This document shows positions 25,743 through 33,959 of a stretch of 64,000 nt of DNA, piece after piece. Under the pieces are notes generated by a model. That model was not told where the DNA came from and did no database searches. It saw nothing but the letters and a program-made list of their open reading frames with translations. The DNA lies in NCBI RefSeq assembly GCF_037327425.1, contig NZ_CP147846.1, forward strand, positions 434,001-498,000, given 5' to 3'. Source of the DNA: Rhodococcus sovatensis (GTDB lineage Bacteria; Actinomycetota; Actinomycetes; Mycobacteriales; Mycobacteriaceae). Within the stretch, counting starts at the first letter, position 1. Every line of letters begins with the position of its first letter. The position numbers and the translations under genes are program-made.

Positions 25743-26198
25743 GATCGGTCTCCTGTCTGTGACGGTCCGGATCCTGTCGAAACCTTTCGCATCGAGTAGA
25801 CCGAAACCGCGTTCGGCTGCCAGTTGACACCCTAGGCCGCACCCTCGACGCGAATCTGCGCGAGCAACTCGGCGACTATCTCGAGGCCGCGGTCGATAAC
25901 ACACCTAGATCAGCGCGTACGTCGGCCTGAGCTGGGTCGGACTGTGCGCCCAGCATTGCGTTGATCTCGGTCTCACATGCCAACGCCCCGCCTGCGGCCG
26001 TAGCGGCGAGCGCGTAGATTCCCGCCGCAGTACGAGAGCCGAACACGCGTCTCACTCCCGAGGGCAAGGCGGTGATGGCTGCGCTCAGCTAGTCATGCGC
26101 GTTGGCGGGCGGCTGCAGGATCGGGTGATCACCCGCAGATTTTGATTGGTTCCAGAAAGGGGCTGCTTTTCGCGACGGTTGTGTCTAGGGTTTGAGTC
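25743..26198. other. Gap without a convincing gene
   Basis: This 456-base stretch lies between the orphan higA and furA. A minus-strand open frame (25876-26067) and short forward fragments around 25830-25900 lack family signatures and ribosome-binding sites. It may hold remains of higB or of the right island boundary. The last 60 bases are AT-richer and should carry the furA promoter. Confidence 0.5.
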
Positions 26199-26678
26199 AT
26201 GGCAATCGCACCGGACAATGCTCAGCGGTTGCGTGCCGCCGGCCTGCGCGTCACGCAGCCACGCATCGTGGTGATGGACGCTGTCCACCTCCACCCGCAT
26301 GCGCACACGGACTCCATCTACACTTTCGCGCGCACCGTTCTGCCCGCTGTGTCACGTCAGGCCGTCTACGACGTGCTCGACGCCTTGACGTCGGTCGGCC
26401 TGGTGCGTCGTATCCAGCCTGCAGGCCATGCTGCTCGCTACGAGATGCGTGTGGGAGACAATCACCACCACATCGTCTGTCGTAGTTGCGGTCTCATCGC
26501 CGACGCCGACTGCGCTGTCGGGGAAGCCCCATGTCTGTCGCCCTCGCACAATCACGGTTTCGTGGTCGACGAGGCCGAGGTCATCTACTGGGGTTCGTGC
26601 CCTGAGTGTGCATCCAAGAATTTGGTCACAGCACGTGATCACAGCCCAATTCAGTCCACCGGAAAGGAACACGCGTGA
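26199..26678 (+). CDS. furA: FurA-type regulator of katG
   Basis: A 159-residue Fur-family metal-dependent repressor. The winged helix is LRAAGLRVTQPRIVVMDAV to VSRQAVYDVLDALTSVGLV. The metal-binding half has YEMRVGDNHHHIVCRSCGLI with His cluster and first Cys pair, and CPEC near residue 140 completes the zinc site. In mycobacteria FurA represses its own promoter and katG, and the repression is lifted by peroxide. Here too the stop overlaps the katG start (GTGA). The gene begins at the island edge, yet its organisation is the conserved one. Confidence 0.95.
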   Translation: MAIAPDNAQRLRAAGLRVTQPRIVVMDAVHLHPHAHTDSIYTFARTVLPAVSRQAVYDVLDALTSVGLVRRIQPAGHAARYEMRVGDNHHHIVCRSCGLIADADCAVGEAPCLSPSHNHGFVVDEAEVIYWGSCPECASKNLVTARDHSPIQSTGKEHA

Positions 26679-28894
26679 CCTCCGACGCCCGCCCACCACA
26701 CTCCGACACCGAGACCGCCAGCACCAGCGAGAGCGAAAACCCGGTCATCGAGTCGCCGAAGCCCAAGAGCGGCGCACCGCTGACCAACAAGGATTGGTGG
26801 CCCAACCAGATCGACCTGTCGATTCTGCACGCGCACACCTCCAAGTCGACGCCGCTGGGCGAGAAGTTCGACTACAAAGCAGAATTCGCCAAGTTGAACG
26901 TCGAGGAGCTCAAAGCCGACGTCGCTGCAGTGCTCACCGATTCCAAGGATTGGTGGCCCGCCGATTACGGCAACTATGGTGGTCTGTTCATCCGTCTGAG
27001 CTGGCATGCTGCAGGCACCTACCGCGTGTTCGACGGTCGTGGCGGCGGCGGGCAGGGCGCGCAGCGTTTCGCACCGCTCAACAGCTGGCCCGACAACGCC
27101 AACCTCGACAAGGCGCGACGTCTCTTGTGGCCGGTCAAGCAGAAGCATGGCAACAAGATTTCGTGGGCCGACCTGCTGGTCTTTGCAGGCAATGTCGCGC
27201 TCGATTCCATGGGATTCCAAACGTTCGGATTCGCGTTCGGTCGCGAGGACATCTGGGAGCCCGAGGAGGTCTTCTACGGTCCTGAGGACAGCTGGCTCGG
27301 CACCGACAAGCGCTACACGGGCGAACGCGAGCTCGCCAAGCCGCTCGGCGCTACCACGATGGGCCTGATCTATGTCAACCCTGAGGGCCCGGAAGGCGAG
27401 CCGGATCCCGTCAAGGCCGCACACGACATCCGCGAAACCTTCGGCCGCATGGCTATGAACGACGAGGAGACCGCAGCCCTCATCGTCGGTGGCCACAGCT
27501 TCGGTAAGACGCACGGTGCCAGGCCCGCGGACAAGATCGGTCCAGAGCCCGAGGGCGCGCCGATCGAGCAGCAGGGTCTCGGCTGGAAGAACGGATACGG
27601 CAGCGGCAAGGCCGAGGACCAGGTCACCAGCGGGCTCGAGGTCGTCTGGACCAAGACCCCTACGGTGTGGGGCAACGGCTACCTGGAAAACCTGTACGGC
27701 TACGAGTGGGAGCTGCAGAAGAGTCCAGCCGGCGCTTGGCAGTTCGTTGCCAAGGACGGTGCGGGTGCAGGCGAGATCCCTGACCCCTTCGGCGGTCCGG
27801 GCCGTGCACCTACCATGCTCGTCACCGACATCTCGTTGCGTGAGGATCCGATCTACGCCGAGATCACCCGGCGCTGGCTCGATCACCCCGAGGAGCTTTC
27901 CGACGCATTTGCGAAGGCCTGGTACAAGCTTCTCCACCGCGACCTCGGTCCCATCTCGCGGTACCTCGGACCGTGGGTTCCCGAGGAGCAGCTGTGGCAG
28001 GATCCTGTTCCGGCTCACACAGCCGCACCGATCGACGACGCCGACATCGCGTCGCTGAAGTCGAAGATTCTCGACTCCGGATTGACGGTCCAGCAGCTGA
28101 TTTCAGTCGCATGGTCGTCGGCGAGTACGTTCCGCAAGACCGACTTCCGCGGTGGCGCCAACGGTGCGCGCATCCGATTGGAGCCGCAGAAGGACTGGGA
28201 GGCATCCGAGCCTGCCGTCCTCGCCGAGGTGCTGCCGAAGCTCGAGCAAATCCAGCACGATTTCAACGGCGCAGACGGACACCAGGTTTCGCTCGCGGAC
28301 CTCATCGTGTTGGCCGGAGCAGCAGCGATCGAGAAGGCTGCGAAGGACGCCGGGCACGATGTCACCGTTCCGTTCGCCCCCGGTCGGACCGATGCGACGC
28401 AGGAGAACACCGACGTCGAATCGTTCAGTTACCTCGAGCCTCGCGCCGATGGTTTCCGCAACTTCTACAAGAGTGGCGAGGAGACACCGGAAGAGGTTCT
28501 GTGGCTCGATCGGGCGTACATGCTCGACGTAACGGCGCCGGAGGCTGCAGTACTGGTCGGTGGGCTCCGCGCACTCGGTGCCAACCACGGTGGCAGCAAG
28601 CACGGTGTGTTCACCGACCGTCCGGGTGTGTTGACCAACGACTTCTTCGTCAACCTGCTCGATTCCGACACCGAATGGACCAAGTCCGACGACGGTTCCT
28701 ACGTCGGAAAGACCAGGGCCACCGGCGAACAGCGGTGGACGGCAAGTGCAATCGACCTGACCTTCGGATCGCACTCGCAGCTGCGGGCGATCTCCGAGGT
28801 CTATGCACAGGCCGATAACGGCAAGAAGTTCGTAGACGATTTCATCGCAGCATGGGTCAAGGTCGCGAACAACGATCGCTTCGATCTGTCCTGA
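26675..28894 (+). CDS. katG: Catalase-peroxidase KatG
   Basis: A 739-residue bifunctional heme catalase-peroxidase that destroys hydrogen peroxide; in mycobacteria it also activates isoniazid. The distal site RLSWHAAGTYR lies near residue 108. The Tyr and Met of the Met-Tyr-Trp adduct are in LIYVNPEGPEG and RMAMNDEETAAL. The proximal heme ligand is in GGHSFGKTHGA (about residue 271). VTSGLEVVWTKTPT corresponds to the region containing Ser315 in M. tuberculosis, and the Ser is kept. The inactive C-terminal repeat is complete. GTG 26675 overlaps the furA stop and has AAAGGA upstream, so the pair is co-transcribed and peroxide-responsive. A strong terminator follows. Confidence 0.98.
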   Translation: MTSDARPPHSDTETASTSESENPVIESPKPKSGAPLTNKDWWPNQIDLSILHAHTSKSTPLGEKFDYKAEFAKLNVEELKADVAAVLTDSKDWWPADYGNYGGLFIRLSWHAAGTYRVFDGRGGGGQGAQRFAPLNSWPDNANLDKARRLLWPVKQKHGNKISWADLLVFAGNVALDSMGFQTFGFAFGREDIWEPEEVFYGPEDSWLGTDKRYTGERELAKPLGATTMGLIYVNPEGPEGEPDPVKAAHDIRETFGRMAMNDEETAALIVGGHSFGKTHGARPADKIGPEPEGAPIEQQGLGWKNGYGSGKAEDQVTSGLEVVWTKTPTVWGNGYLENLYGYEWELQKSPAGAWQFVAKDGAGAGEIPDPFGGPGRAPTMLVTDISLREDPIYAEITRRWLDHPEELSDAFAKAWYKLLHRDLGPISRYLGPWVPEEQLWQDPVPAHTAAPIDDADIASLKSKILDSGLTVQQLISVAWSSASTFRKTDFRGGANGARIRLEPQKDWEASEPAVLAEVLPKLEQIQHDFNGADGHQVSLADLIVLAGAAAIEKAAKDAGHDVTVPFAPGRTDATQENTDVESFSYLEPRADGFRNFYKSGEETPEEVLWLDRAYMLDVTAPEAAVLVGGLRALGANHGGSKHGVFTDRPGVLTNDFFVNLLDSDTEWTKSDDGSYVGKTRATGEQRWTASAIDLTFGSHSQLRAISEVYAQADNGKKFVDDFIAAWVKVANNDRFDLS

Positions 28895-28900
28895 CACAAC

Positions 28901-28945
28901 CCGAAGATCCCCCTGCACCGAGTCTCGGTAGAGGGGGATCTTCGG
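28901..28945. terminator. Bidirectional terminator after katG
   Basis: CCGAAGATCCCCCT (28901-28914) pairs perfectly with AGGGGGATCTTCGG (28932-28945) around a 17-base loop, and TTCTTT follows. It lies between the convergent katG and STAS genes. Confidence 0.85.
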
Positions 28946-28962
28946 TTCTTTACCGAGAATTC

Positions 28963-29406
28963 TCAGGCGATGCCTTCTTGTCTATCGGGCTCGTCGATGC
29001 CCGGTCGGATCAGGTCCGTCAGGTGGGTGACGTCCTCTCGTGCTGTGTCGATCGACGCGAGTGCGGCCTCGAGGTCGGAGTAGATGGGGATTACTGCGTC
29101 GAGTCCAACGAGTTCCATCGGTCTGCGGGTGAACGGTCCGACTGCAACTACAGCCAATGTGGTTGCGCCTTGGGCCTTGTCGCGTGTTGCAATCAACACG
29201 CTCATGCCGACCGACGCCAGAAAATCGACGCCCGACAAATCCACTACGACAGCGGCAGGGGAACTCCGCATCGCGGTGTCGAGGTCTTTCGCCAGTATCG
29301 ATGCGGTAGCGAGGTCGACCTCGCCGGTAACCGTGAGAACGACTGCGGGACCGTGAATTCTGGTATTCGTGTCCAGTCTGAGCATGCCTTGATCTTTCAT
29401 CGCCAA
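28963..29406 (-). CDS. STAS-domain anti-sigma factor antagonist
   Basis: A 147-residue STAS protein of the SpoIIAA/RsbV type. GPAVVLTVTGEVDLATASIL and VVVDLSGVDFLASVGMSVLI give the fold, with Ser in FLASVGMS at the position normally phosphorylated by a partner anti-sigma kinase. It would release a sigma factor (SigF or SigB type) when unphosphorylated. TTG 29406 is used because AAGGA lies upstream at acceptable spacing; ATG 29400 is an alternative. No kinase gene is adjacent, but the neighbours are stress-type GAF-ANTAR genes and several SigF-like promoters occur downstream in the window, so a role in that network is plausible. Confidence 0.88.
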   Translation of the reverse strand: MAMKDQGMLRLDTNTRIHGPAVVLTVTGEVDLATASILAKDLDTAMRSSPAAVVVDLSGVDFLASVGMSVLIATRDKAQGATTLAVVAVGPFTRRPMELVGLDAVIPIYSDLEAALASIDTAREDVTHLTDLIRPGIDEPDRQEGIA

Positions 29407-29601
29407 TAGTCACTGATCCTTACCGGTGTCGGAATAGTCAGCGTCGACGGTGCACGACAGCACTCCGCTCAGCGGAAGGAAGAATTGGTCGTGGGTCGAC
29501 TGGCGGGCCAGGGCTTCACCGCGCTGCCTCGACCATATCGGTGGCGGGTCGATTTTGCACACTATTGCCCGACATTGTCGATGCCCTTCGAACGTCGAAG
29601 G

Positions 29602-30378
29602 CTACTCCTGGGGACGTCGGGGCTGCGTGTGCTCTGGCATGGACTCGATCAGGGATTTGGCTATCTCCGATACCCTGACGTTCCGGTTCTGAGATTGCGT
29701 AGCCAGGATATCGAACGCCTCCTCGGAACTGCAGCCGCGAAGCGCCATGATGATGCCCTTGGCCTGTTCGATGCCTGCTCGGGTCTTCATCGCGGTCGTC
29801 AAGCCGTCCGCTTCCTGTTGCGCAGAGGCGGCGCGCCGTGATATCCACACGGCTGATTCGACCGCGGTGACGAACAAGCGGACGAGGGCTTCGTCGATGT
29901 CGTCGAATGCATGGTCTTCGTAGCCATAGATGTTCATGGCTCCGAGGTGCTCGTCGTCGAGCGTGAGCGGCGCTGACAGATAGGACTCGACACCGAGGTC
30001 GGAGACGTTCGACGCGAACCGCGGCCACCGCACTTCGGCTTCGCTGACGCGGACACGTACCATCTGGCGAGTTCTCGCCGCTTCGAGACACGGACCCTGG
30101 TCGGCGCGATATTGGTCTGCGTCGACGTCGTTGGCCCGGGGGTCGGTCGACGCCATGGTCGACGGGTGCTGACCGTCCTGGTCCAGGACGGTAATTCCCA
30201 CCATGTCCGCACCGGGCACCGTCGACTTGACCTCTGAACACACCGTTTGAAGAATCAGCGCCAGTTCGCGGCCCTTGAGCAGCATGGTTTTGAATGTGTC
30301 CAACGCATCGGCGTAACCACTGACCAGGTCGGAAACGTCGCCGGTGGATGTGGTGCTCGAGGCAACGGAGTCTGTCAT
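29602..30378 (-). CDS. GAF-ANTAR regulator
   Basis: A 258-residue cytoplasmic sensor and RNA-binding antiterminator. The GAF domain covers about residues 25-170: MVGITVLDQDGQHPSTMAST, then DADQYRADQGPCLEAARTRQ, the GPCLEA motif shared by this group, and HLGAMNIYG. The C-terminal ANTAR domain starts near residue 185: LTTAMKTRAGIEQAKGIIMA, then CSSEEAFDILATQSQNRNVR. In the family, ANTAR dimers stabilise two-hairpin RNA antiterminators. ATG 30378 is preferred over an upstream in-frame ATG because homology starts there, although the ribosome-binding site is weak. It is one of four such genes within 4.5 kb. Confidence 0.92.
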   Translation of the reverse strand: MTDSVASSTTSTGDVSDLVSGYADALDTFKTMLLKGRELALILQTVCSEVKSTVPGADMVGITVLDQDGQHPSTMASTDPRANDVDADQYRADQGPCLEAARTRQMVRVRVSEAEVRWPRFASNVSDLGVESYLSAPLTLDDEHLGAMNIYGYEDHAFDDIDEALVRLFVTAVESAVWISRRAASAQQEADGLTTAMKTRAGIEQAKGIIMALRGCSSEEAFDILATQSQNRNVRVSEIAKSLIESMPEHTQPRRPQE

Positions 30379-30549
30379 GTCGAGGCGCTCGCTTTCAAAG
30401 ACGATCCCTATCGAGCGGGCACACGTCTTGTCCATGTGCGGCACCGACTCGACCGGAAACTATTGTACTCGACTTCCCATCTAGGTCGGGGTGCAACGTC
30501 GCCTGTGCGGTGCGCAAGGACGTAGCGCCGTGCCCATCACCTGGTCCCT

Positions 30550-30575
30550 GGTTTGTCCCCAATGCCGATTGGGTA
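30550..30575 (+). promoter_or_regulatory. SigF-like promoter
   Basis: GGTTT at 30550-30554, 16 bases, GGGTA at 30571-30575. This matches the mycobacterial SigF pattern (GGWWT, N16-17, GGGTAY). It lies 30 bases before the start of the frameshifted Rho-N-type gene. Confidence 0.6.
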
Positions 30576-30605
30576 GCGGCCACCGACCTGGACAAAGGAA
30601 AGACG

Positions 30606-30878
30606 ATGCCGACGAAGAAGTAGGCGACCAGCCGCAACTCAAAGATCAAGACCTGTACGAGAAACTACGCGAGGAGGGCAACTCGAAGGAGAAGGCTGCG
30701 CGCTCTCCAACGCTGTCGCAAACGAGGGGCGGAAGAACGTGGGAAGAAGGGCGGAAAGTCGCCGTCGTACGAGGACTGGACTGTCGATGAGCTCACCGAC
30801 CGGGCAAAGGAGCTCGGTGTCGAGGGCTATTCGAAGTTGAATAAGGACGACCTGATCGACGTGTTACGCAACCACTGA
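30606..30878 (+). pseudogene. Rho-N/DUF7218-type small stress protein, three frameshifts
   Basis: A gene of about 92 codons lost by three single-base deletions. After ATG 30606 and PTKK the frame meets TAG. Its continuation GDQPQLKDQDLYEKLREEGN then SKEKAAR is one base out. SNAVANEGRKNVG is another base out, and KSPSYEDWTVDELTDRAKEL with LNKDDLIDVLRNH, a SAP-like Rho N-terminal motif, is in the third. Restoring one base at each joint gives a continuous 91-residue protein ending at TGA 30876. AAAGGA lies before the ATG and a SigF-like promoter upstream. Either the gene has decayed or the assembly lost bases here; three deletions in 270 bases make assembly error worth considering. Confidence 0.8.
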
Positions 30879-31238
30879 TCAGCTGGCGAGCACGCTGCCG
30901 GACATGGTGAAGTAGACGAGCATCAGCGCGAACAGTAACCACCCTGCGCCCTGCCAGATCGGCCAAACGCCGCCTGCCTTCCACACACGATAGGTGTTGA
31001 CGAACGCACCGATGCCTCCGAGCAGCAAAATGGTCGGGGGAGCTATCGCGATGAGCAACCGTTCTGGGTCTTTGCAGATCCGGAACGCTGCGTCACGACA
31101 TGCGTCGGCCTGACTGCTTCCCAGCACCACCGCGACCGTAGCGGCGACGGCGGCGACGATAATGACGGAACCGGCGTAGATGGTTGCTCGGCGCATTTCC
31201 TGCGGGTCGTTCCACCGCTTCTCGACGTCGTTGCTCAC
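30879..31238 (-). CDS. Small membrane protein, three helices
   Basis: A 119-residue protein of unknown function. Hydrophobic segments are IYAGSVIIVAAVAATVAVVL (about 20-39), IAIAPPTILLLGGIGAFVNT (about 67-86) and GAGWLLFALMLVYFTMSGSV (about 97-116). Between the first two, DACRDAAFRICKDPERLL has two Cys that could pair outside the membrane. GTG 31238 is chosen because AGGAGG sits 7 bases upstream; the GTG at 31244 is too close to it. Its stop abuts that of the convergent Rho-N-type pseudogene. A possible SigF-type promoter lies at 31273-31297. Confidence 0.8.
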   Translation of the reverse strand: MSNDVEKRWNDPQEMRRATIYAGSVIIVAAVAATVAVVLGSSQADACRDAAFRICKDPERLLIAIAPPTILLLGGIGAFVNTYRVWKAGGVWPIWQGAGWLLFALMLVYFTMSGSVLAS

Positions 31239-31272
31239 CGACACACCTCCTATGAGTTGGATTTCTCCAGCG

Positions 31273-31297
31273 ATACCCGTGAGGCGTCGTTCGAATC
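31273..31297 (-). promoter_or_regulatory. SigF-like promoter
   Basis: Reading the minus strand, GATT (31297-31294), 15 bases, GGGTAT (31278-31273), about 35 bases before the membrane-protein start. The -10 is a perfect match; the -35 is weaker. Confidence 0.45.
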
Positions 31298-31309
31298 GAA
31301 GTCAACGCA

Positions 31310-32047
31310 TCAAAGAGAACGATCCGCGATGGTTCGATCGGCCGCTACGCGCAACGTCGTGTTCTCCTGCCGAGCCTTACGGCTCAAGAGATCGGACGCC
31401 TCGTCGCGCGTGCACCCGGCCAACTCGGTGATGGTTCCCAGTGCGTTCTCGATCACGACACGGTTCTCCAGTGCTGTGCGCAGAGCGTTGACGCGCTCGA
31501 GGGCAGCCAGACTGTCGCTGTAGTCGTCCATTCCCCGATCGAGATGCTCGAGCAGTATGGCCAGGACCGGCGACACCGCTGAGATGACCGCAGTGGTCCG
31601 CTCGTCGGTGTACATGTTCAACGAACCCACCGACTGCCGATGTCGGTGGACCGGCGCGGCCAGGACCCGTGAGATTCCACAGAGCCTCGAGACGGCCGCT
31701 AGCTCCGGCCACAGCCGGGTCATCTCGGCCATATCGATGTCGACGGTGCGATCCGTGCGGGTGGCACGCAGACACGGGCCGGCGTCGATTCGGTACTGGC
31801 TAGCGTCGAACTCTTTGACGCGCTCGTCGGTGGGTGCGATCGTGAGCGGATCGCTGCCCTGGAAGACGACGGTGATACCGGCATGGTCGGCGCCCGAGAT
31901 GTATTCCACGGCCAGATCGGCGGCGCGGCTCATCAGTTCGATCAGGTGGTCAGCATCGTGAATCGTCAGGGTGAGGCGGTCGTCGATCAGGGCTGCCAGC
32001 ACCGGATCGATAGACCTCAGGGATGGAGTCTTCTCGTGTTCGACCAT
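31310..32047 (-). CDS. GAF-ANTAR regulator
   Basis: A 245-residue paralogue of the regulator at 29602. The GAF part shows EYISGADHAGITVVFQG, then YRIDAGPCLRATRTDRTVDI and SVGSLNMYTDERT. The ANTAR part is ALRTALENRVVIENALGTIT, then CTRDEASDLLSRKARQENTT. ATG 32047 is preferred over an upstream in-frame ATG because GGGCGGG lies 6 bases upstream. It is divergent from another GAF-ANTAR gene (32330) across a 282-base gap in which I see no defined site apart from AT-rich promoter-like sequence near 32110-32135. Confidence 0.92.
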   Translation of the reverse strand: MVEHEKTPSLRSIDPVLAALIDDRLTLTIHDADHLIELMSRAADLAVEYISGADHAGITVVFQGSDPLTIAPTDERVKEFDASQYRIDAGPCLRATRTDRTVDIDMAEMTRLWPELAAVSRLCGISRVLAAPVHRHRQSVGSLNMYTDERTTAVISAVSPVLAILLEHLDRGMDDYSDSLAALERVNALRTALENRVVIENALGTITELAGCTRDEASDLLSRKARQENTTLRVAADRTIADRSL

Positions 32048-32329
32048 CGTGAGCCCGCCCAACATCGTGTTCGAAGGAGCTGGGCGGATCGGTCGAGGGT
32101 CGAGTTCGACCGACTGTTGCTATACAAACGCCGTGCTGCCGCAGATGGATGGCCGAATTCTGGACCACTGCGCGCCCCACTACTTGCTGAGCCTACGCCT
32201 AGTGGCCGCTCATGGGCGTGTGGTCGCGTTCCGCGTGATGCAGCCGATATCGTGGAGCGATATCCGGTTCGTCCGCGTAACCCGCGGGTGACATAGGCGA
32301 ACCGATCGCGACAGAAGGAAAGCATAACG

Positions 32330-33121
32330 ATGACCCCCGCAGCGTCCGGCGACGATCGAGAACGGCAGGGTGACGACTCGGCCGTCAGCGCGGTCGGGAC
32401 GTCGCCGCAGCTTTTCCTCGCCCGTACAGCTCTGGCGGTGACCTCGGGCGCGCGTGTCGACGGTGCGGCCATCGCAGTGATGTCAACAGGCGGCGCGCGT
32501 GAGCTGGTCTTTGTGAGTAATGCTCTGGCGCAGTACCTCGACGACATCCAGTTCACCGCAGGCGTCGGTCCGTGTCTCGACGCTTTCAACAGCGGGACCC
32601 CGGTGTTGTGCCCCGATCTCAAGTTGGAGCAGTATCACGAGAAGTGGCTCGGTTTCACCGAGGACGCGATGGCCATAGGCGCGACCGGCGTGTTCGCCTT
32701 CCCTCTGAACGGTGGGTCTACCGTGTTCGGCTCTCTCGAGTTGTATCGAGAATCAGCCAGCGACCTTAGCACGGACGAGCACGCCGCCGCTGTTCGGGGA
32801 GCCGACACCATTGCGCGTCTGCTGTTGGCGGACTACGCAGTCATCGACGGCAGCCCTCCGGGCCGTGAGGATGACGGCCGAATCTGGAACTCGGATCTCT
32901 CACGCCCCCAGGTCAATCATGCGGCGGGCGTGGTGTCAGTACAACTGAACATATCGATCGACGACGCCATGGCGACGATGCGCTCACGCGCGTATTCGGA
33001 CCATCGAACGCTCAGCGACGTAGCCGACGACGTCGTCGCCCGCCGGTTGGTCTTTCGGCCCACCGGTACCAGCGCAGACAGTGGCAACGACAGCGCAGAC
33101 AACGACGAGAATGGTGCATGA
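32330..33121 (+). CDS. GAF-ANTAR regulator
   Basis: A 263-residue GAF-ANTAR protein. GAF landmarks are AAIAVMSTGGARELVFVSNA, then QFTAGVGPCLDAFNSGTPVL and STVFGSLELYRES. The ANTAR domain (about residues 190-245) reads QVNHAAGVVSVQLNISIDDA, MATMRSRAYSDHRTLSDVAD. An acidic, Asp/Ser/Asn-rich tail of about 20 residues follows. AAGGA is 9 bases before ATG. Its N-terminal GAF differs from the two upstream paralogues in lacking a long lead, so it may sense a different ligand. It is followed after 54 bases by a frameshifted fourth paralogue. Confidence 0.92.
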   Translation: MTPAASGDDRERQGDDSAVSAVGTSPQLFLARTALAVTSGARVDGAAIAVMSTGGARELVFVSNALAQYLDDIQFTAGVGPCLDAFNSGTPVLCPDLKLEQYHEKWLGFTEDAMAIGATGVFAFPLNGGSTVFGSLELYRESASDLSTDEHAAAVRGADTIARLLLADYAVIDGSPPGREDDGRIWNSDLSRPQVNHAAGVVSVQLNISIDDAMATMRSRAYSDHRTLSDVADDVVARRLVFRPTGTSADSGNDSADNDENGA

Positions 33122-33175
33122 GTAGATGAAACCGATCTTTTTCCACCATTTCGGCACGACGGCCAGGAGGATGCA

Positions 33176-33915
33176 ATGACCGAAAGCGCTCTCGCGCCGA
33201 CCTCGACCCGCTTGGCTGTTGTGAGCCGAATGGTCGTGGAAGCGGACAGTCTCGATGCCATCTGCAGGGCCGCTGCCGCCCAGGCTAGCGCTGTGGCATC
33301 AGGTTCCTGCGCCGCAATCGTCCTGCTCGGTTCGATCGTCGGGGGCTCCCGGACACCCGGCGTTACAGCGACTGCGCATGGGGAGCACCTACCAGATCGG
33401 GTGTTTCTCGAACCGGCTGCAGCGAGCATTCGGCACAACGCCGTTGTGGTCGTCGACGACGCCGGGAATCCATCGAGCCGATGGGAGGAGTTGGCTTCGA
33501 TGCTGCTGCACATGGCATTTCCGGAATCCGAGCGTTCCCGATCAGGCAGGGTGCGGAAGCCGTCGGTGCCGTCGTTGTCGGTACGTCCCTCCCATGGATC
33601 AACGAGAACGTCGAACGAGACACCATGGGTATTCAAGTGCTCGGGGATCTCGTCGGAGTTGCACTCTCGCTCGCGGCGGATGAGCCCACACGAGCGCGTT
33701 TGTCGACGGAGGTTCGCGCGCGAACCGAATCGGTGGCGTCCGTCGAACAAGCGGCGGGTGTCGTAGCCGAACGACACGGTCTCACCGTCGACGTAGCTAC
33801 GGATATGTTGCACGGCATTTCTTTCCGTACCGGTTCGTCCGTCACGGAGGTCTCGTTGCGCGTGTTGGGAGGGGAACCAATCGCTGTTGTGGCCGAAGCC
33901 GGAGATACCGACTGA
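33176..33915 (+). pseudogene. GAF-ANTAR regulator, single frameshift
   Basis: A fourth GAF-ANTAR gene. ATG 33176 (AGGAGG upstream) starts a GAF frame: STRLAVVSRMVVEADSLDAI and FLEPAAASIRHNAVVVVDDA. It continues to SSRWEELASMLLHM. The rest is in the next frame: GISGIRAFPIRQGAEAVGAV, then ASVEQAAGVVAERHGLTVDV, ATDMLHGISFRTGSSVTEVS, the ANTAR domain. The change occurs near 33505-33520. The 740-base length is one short of a codon multiple, consistent with a single indel. It could be a recent mutation or an assembly error. Confidence 0.82.
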
Positions 33916-33922
33916 CAATCCA

Positions 33923-33954
33923 ATGTGTTATCCATTTTTGTCCGGGTAACACAT
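33923..33954. promoter_or_regulatory. Inverted repeat before aldehyde dehydrogenase
   Basis: ATGTGTTATCC (33923-33933) and GGGTAACACAT (33944-33954) pair at 10 of 11 positions around a 10-base AT-rich loop. It is directly after the GAF-ANTAR stop and 5 bases before the GTG at 33960. It could be an operator or a hairpin that hides the ribosome-binding site. Confidence 0.45.
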
Positions 33955-33959
33955 TGCTC

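Noticed and set aside
25876..26067. Small minus-strand frame between higA and furA
   Set aside because: No ribosome-binding site, no recognisable family and an ordinary chance length for this base composition.
33944..33949. GGGTAA as another SigF -10 before the aldehyde dehydrogenase
   Set aside because: No G-W-W-T element at 14-17 bases upstream, and the sequence is explained by the inverted repeat.
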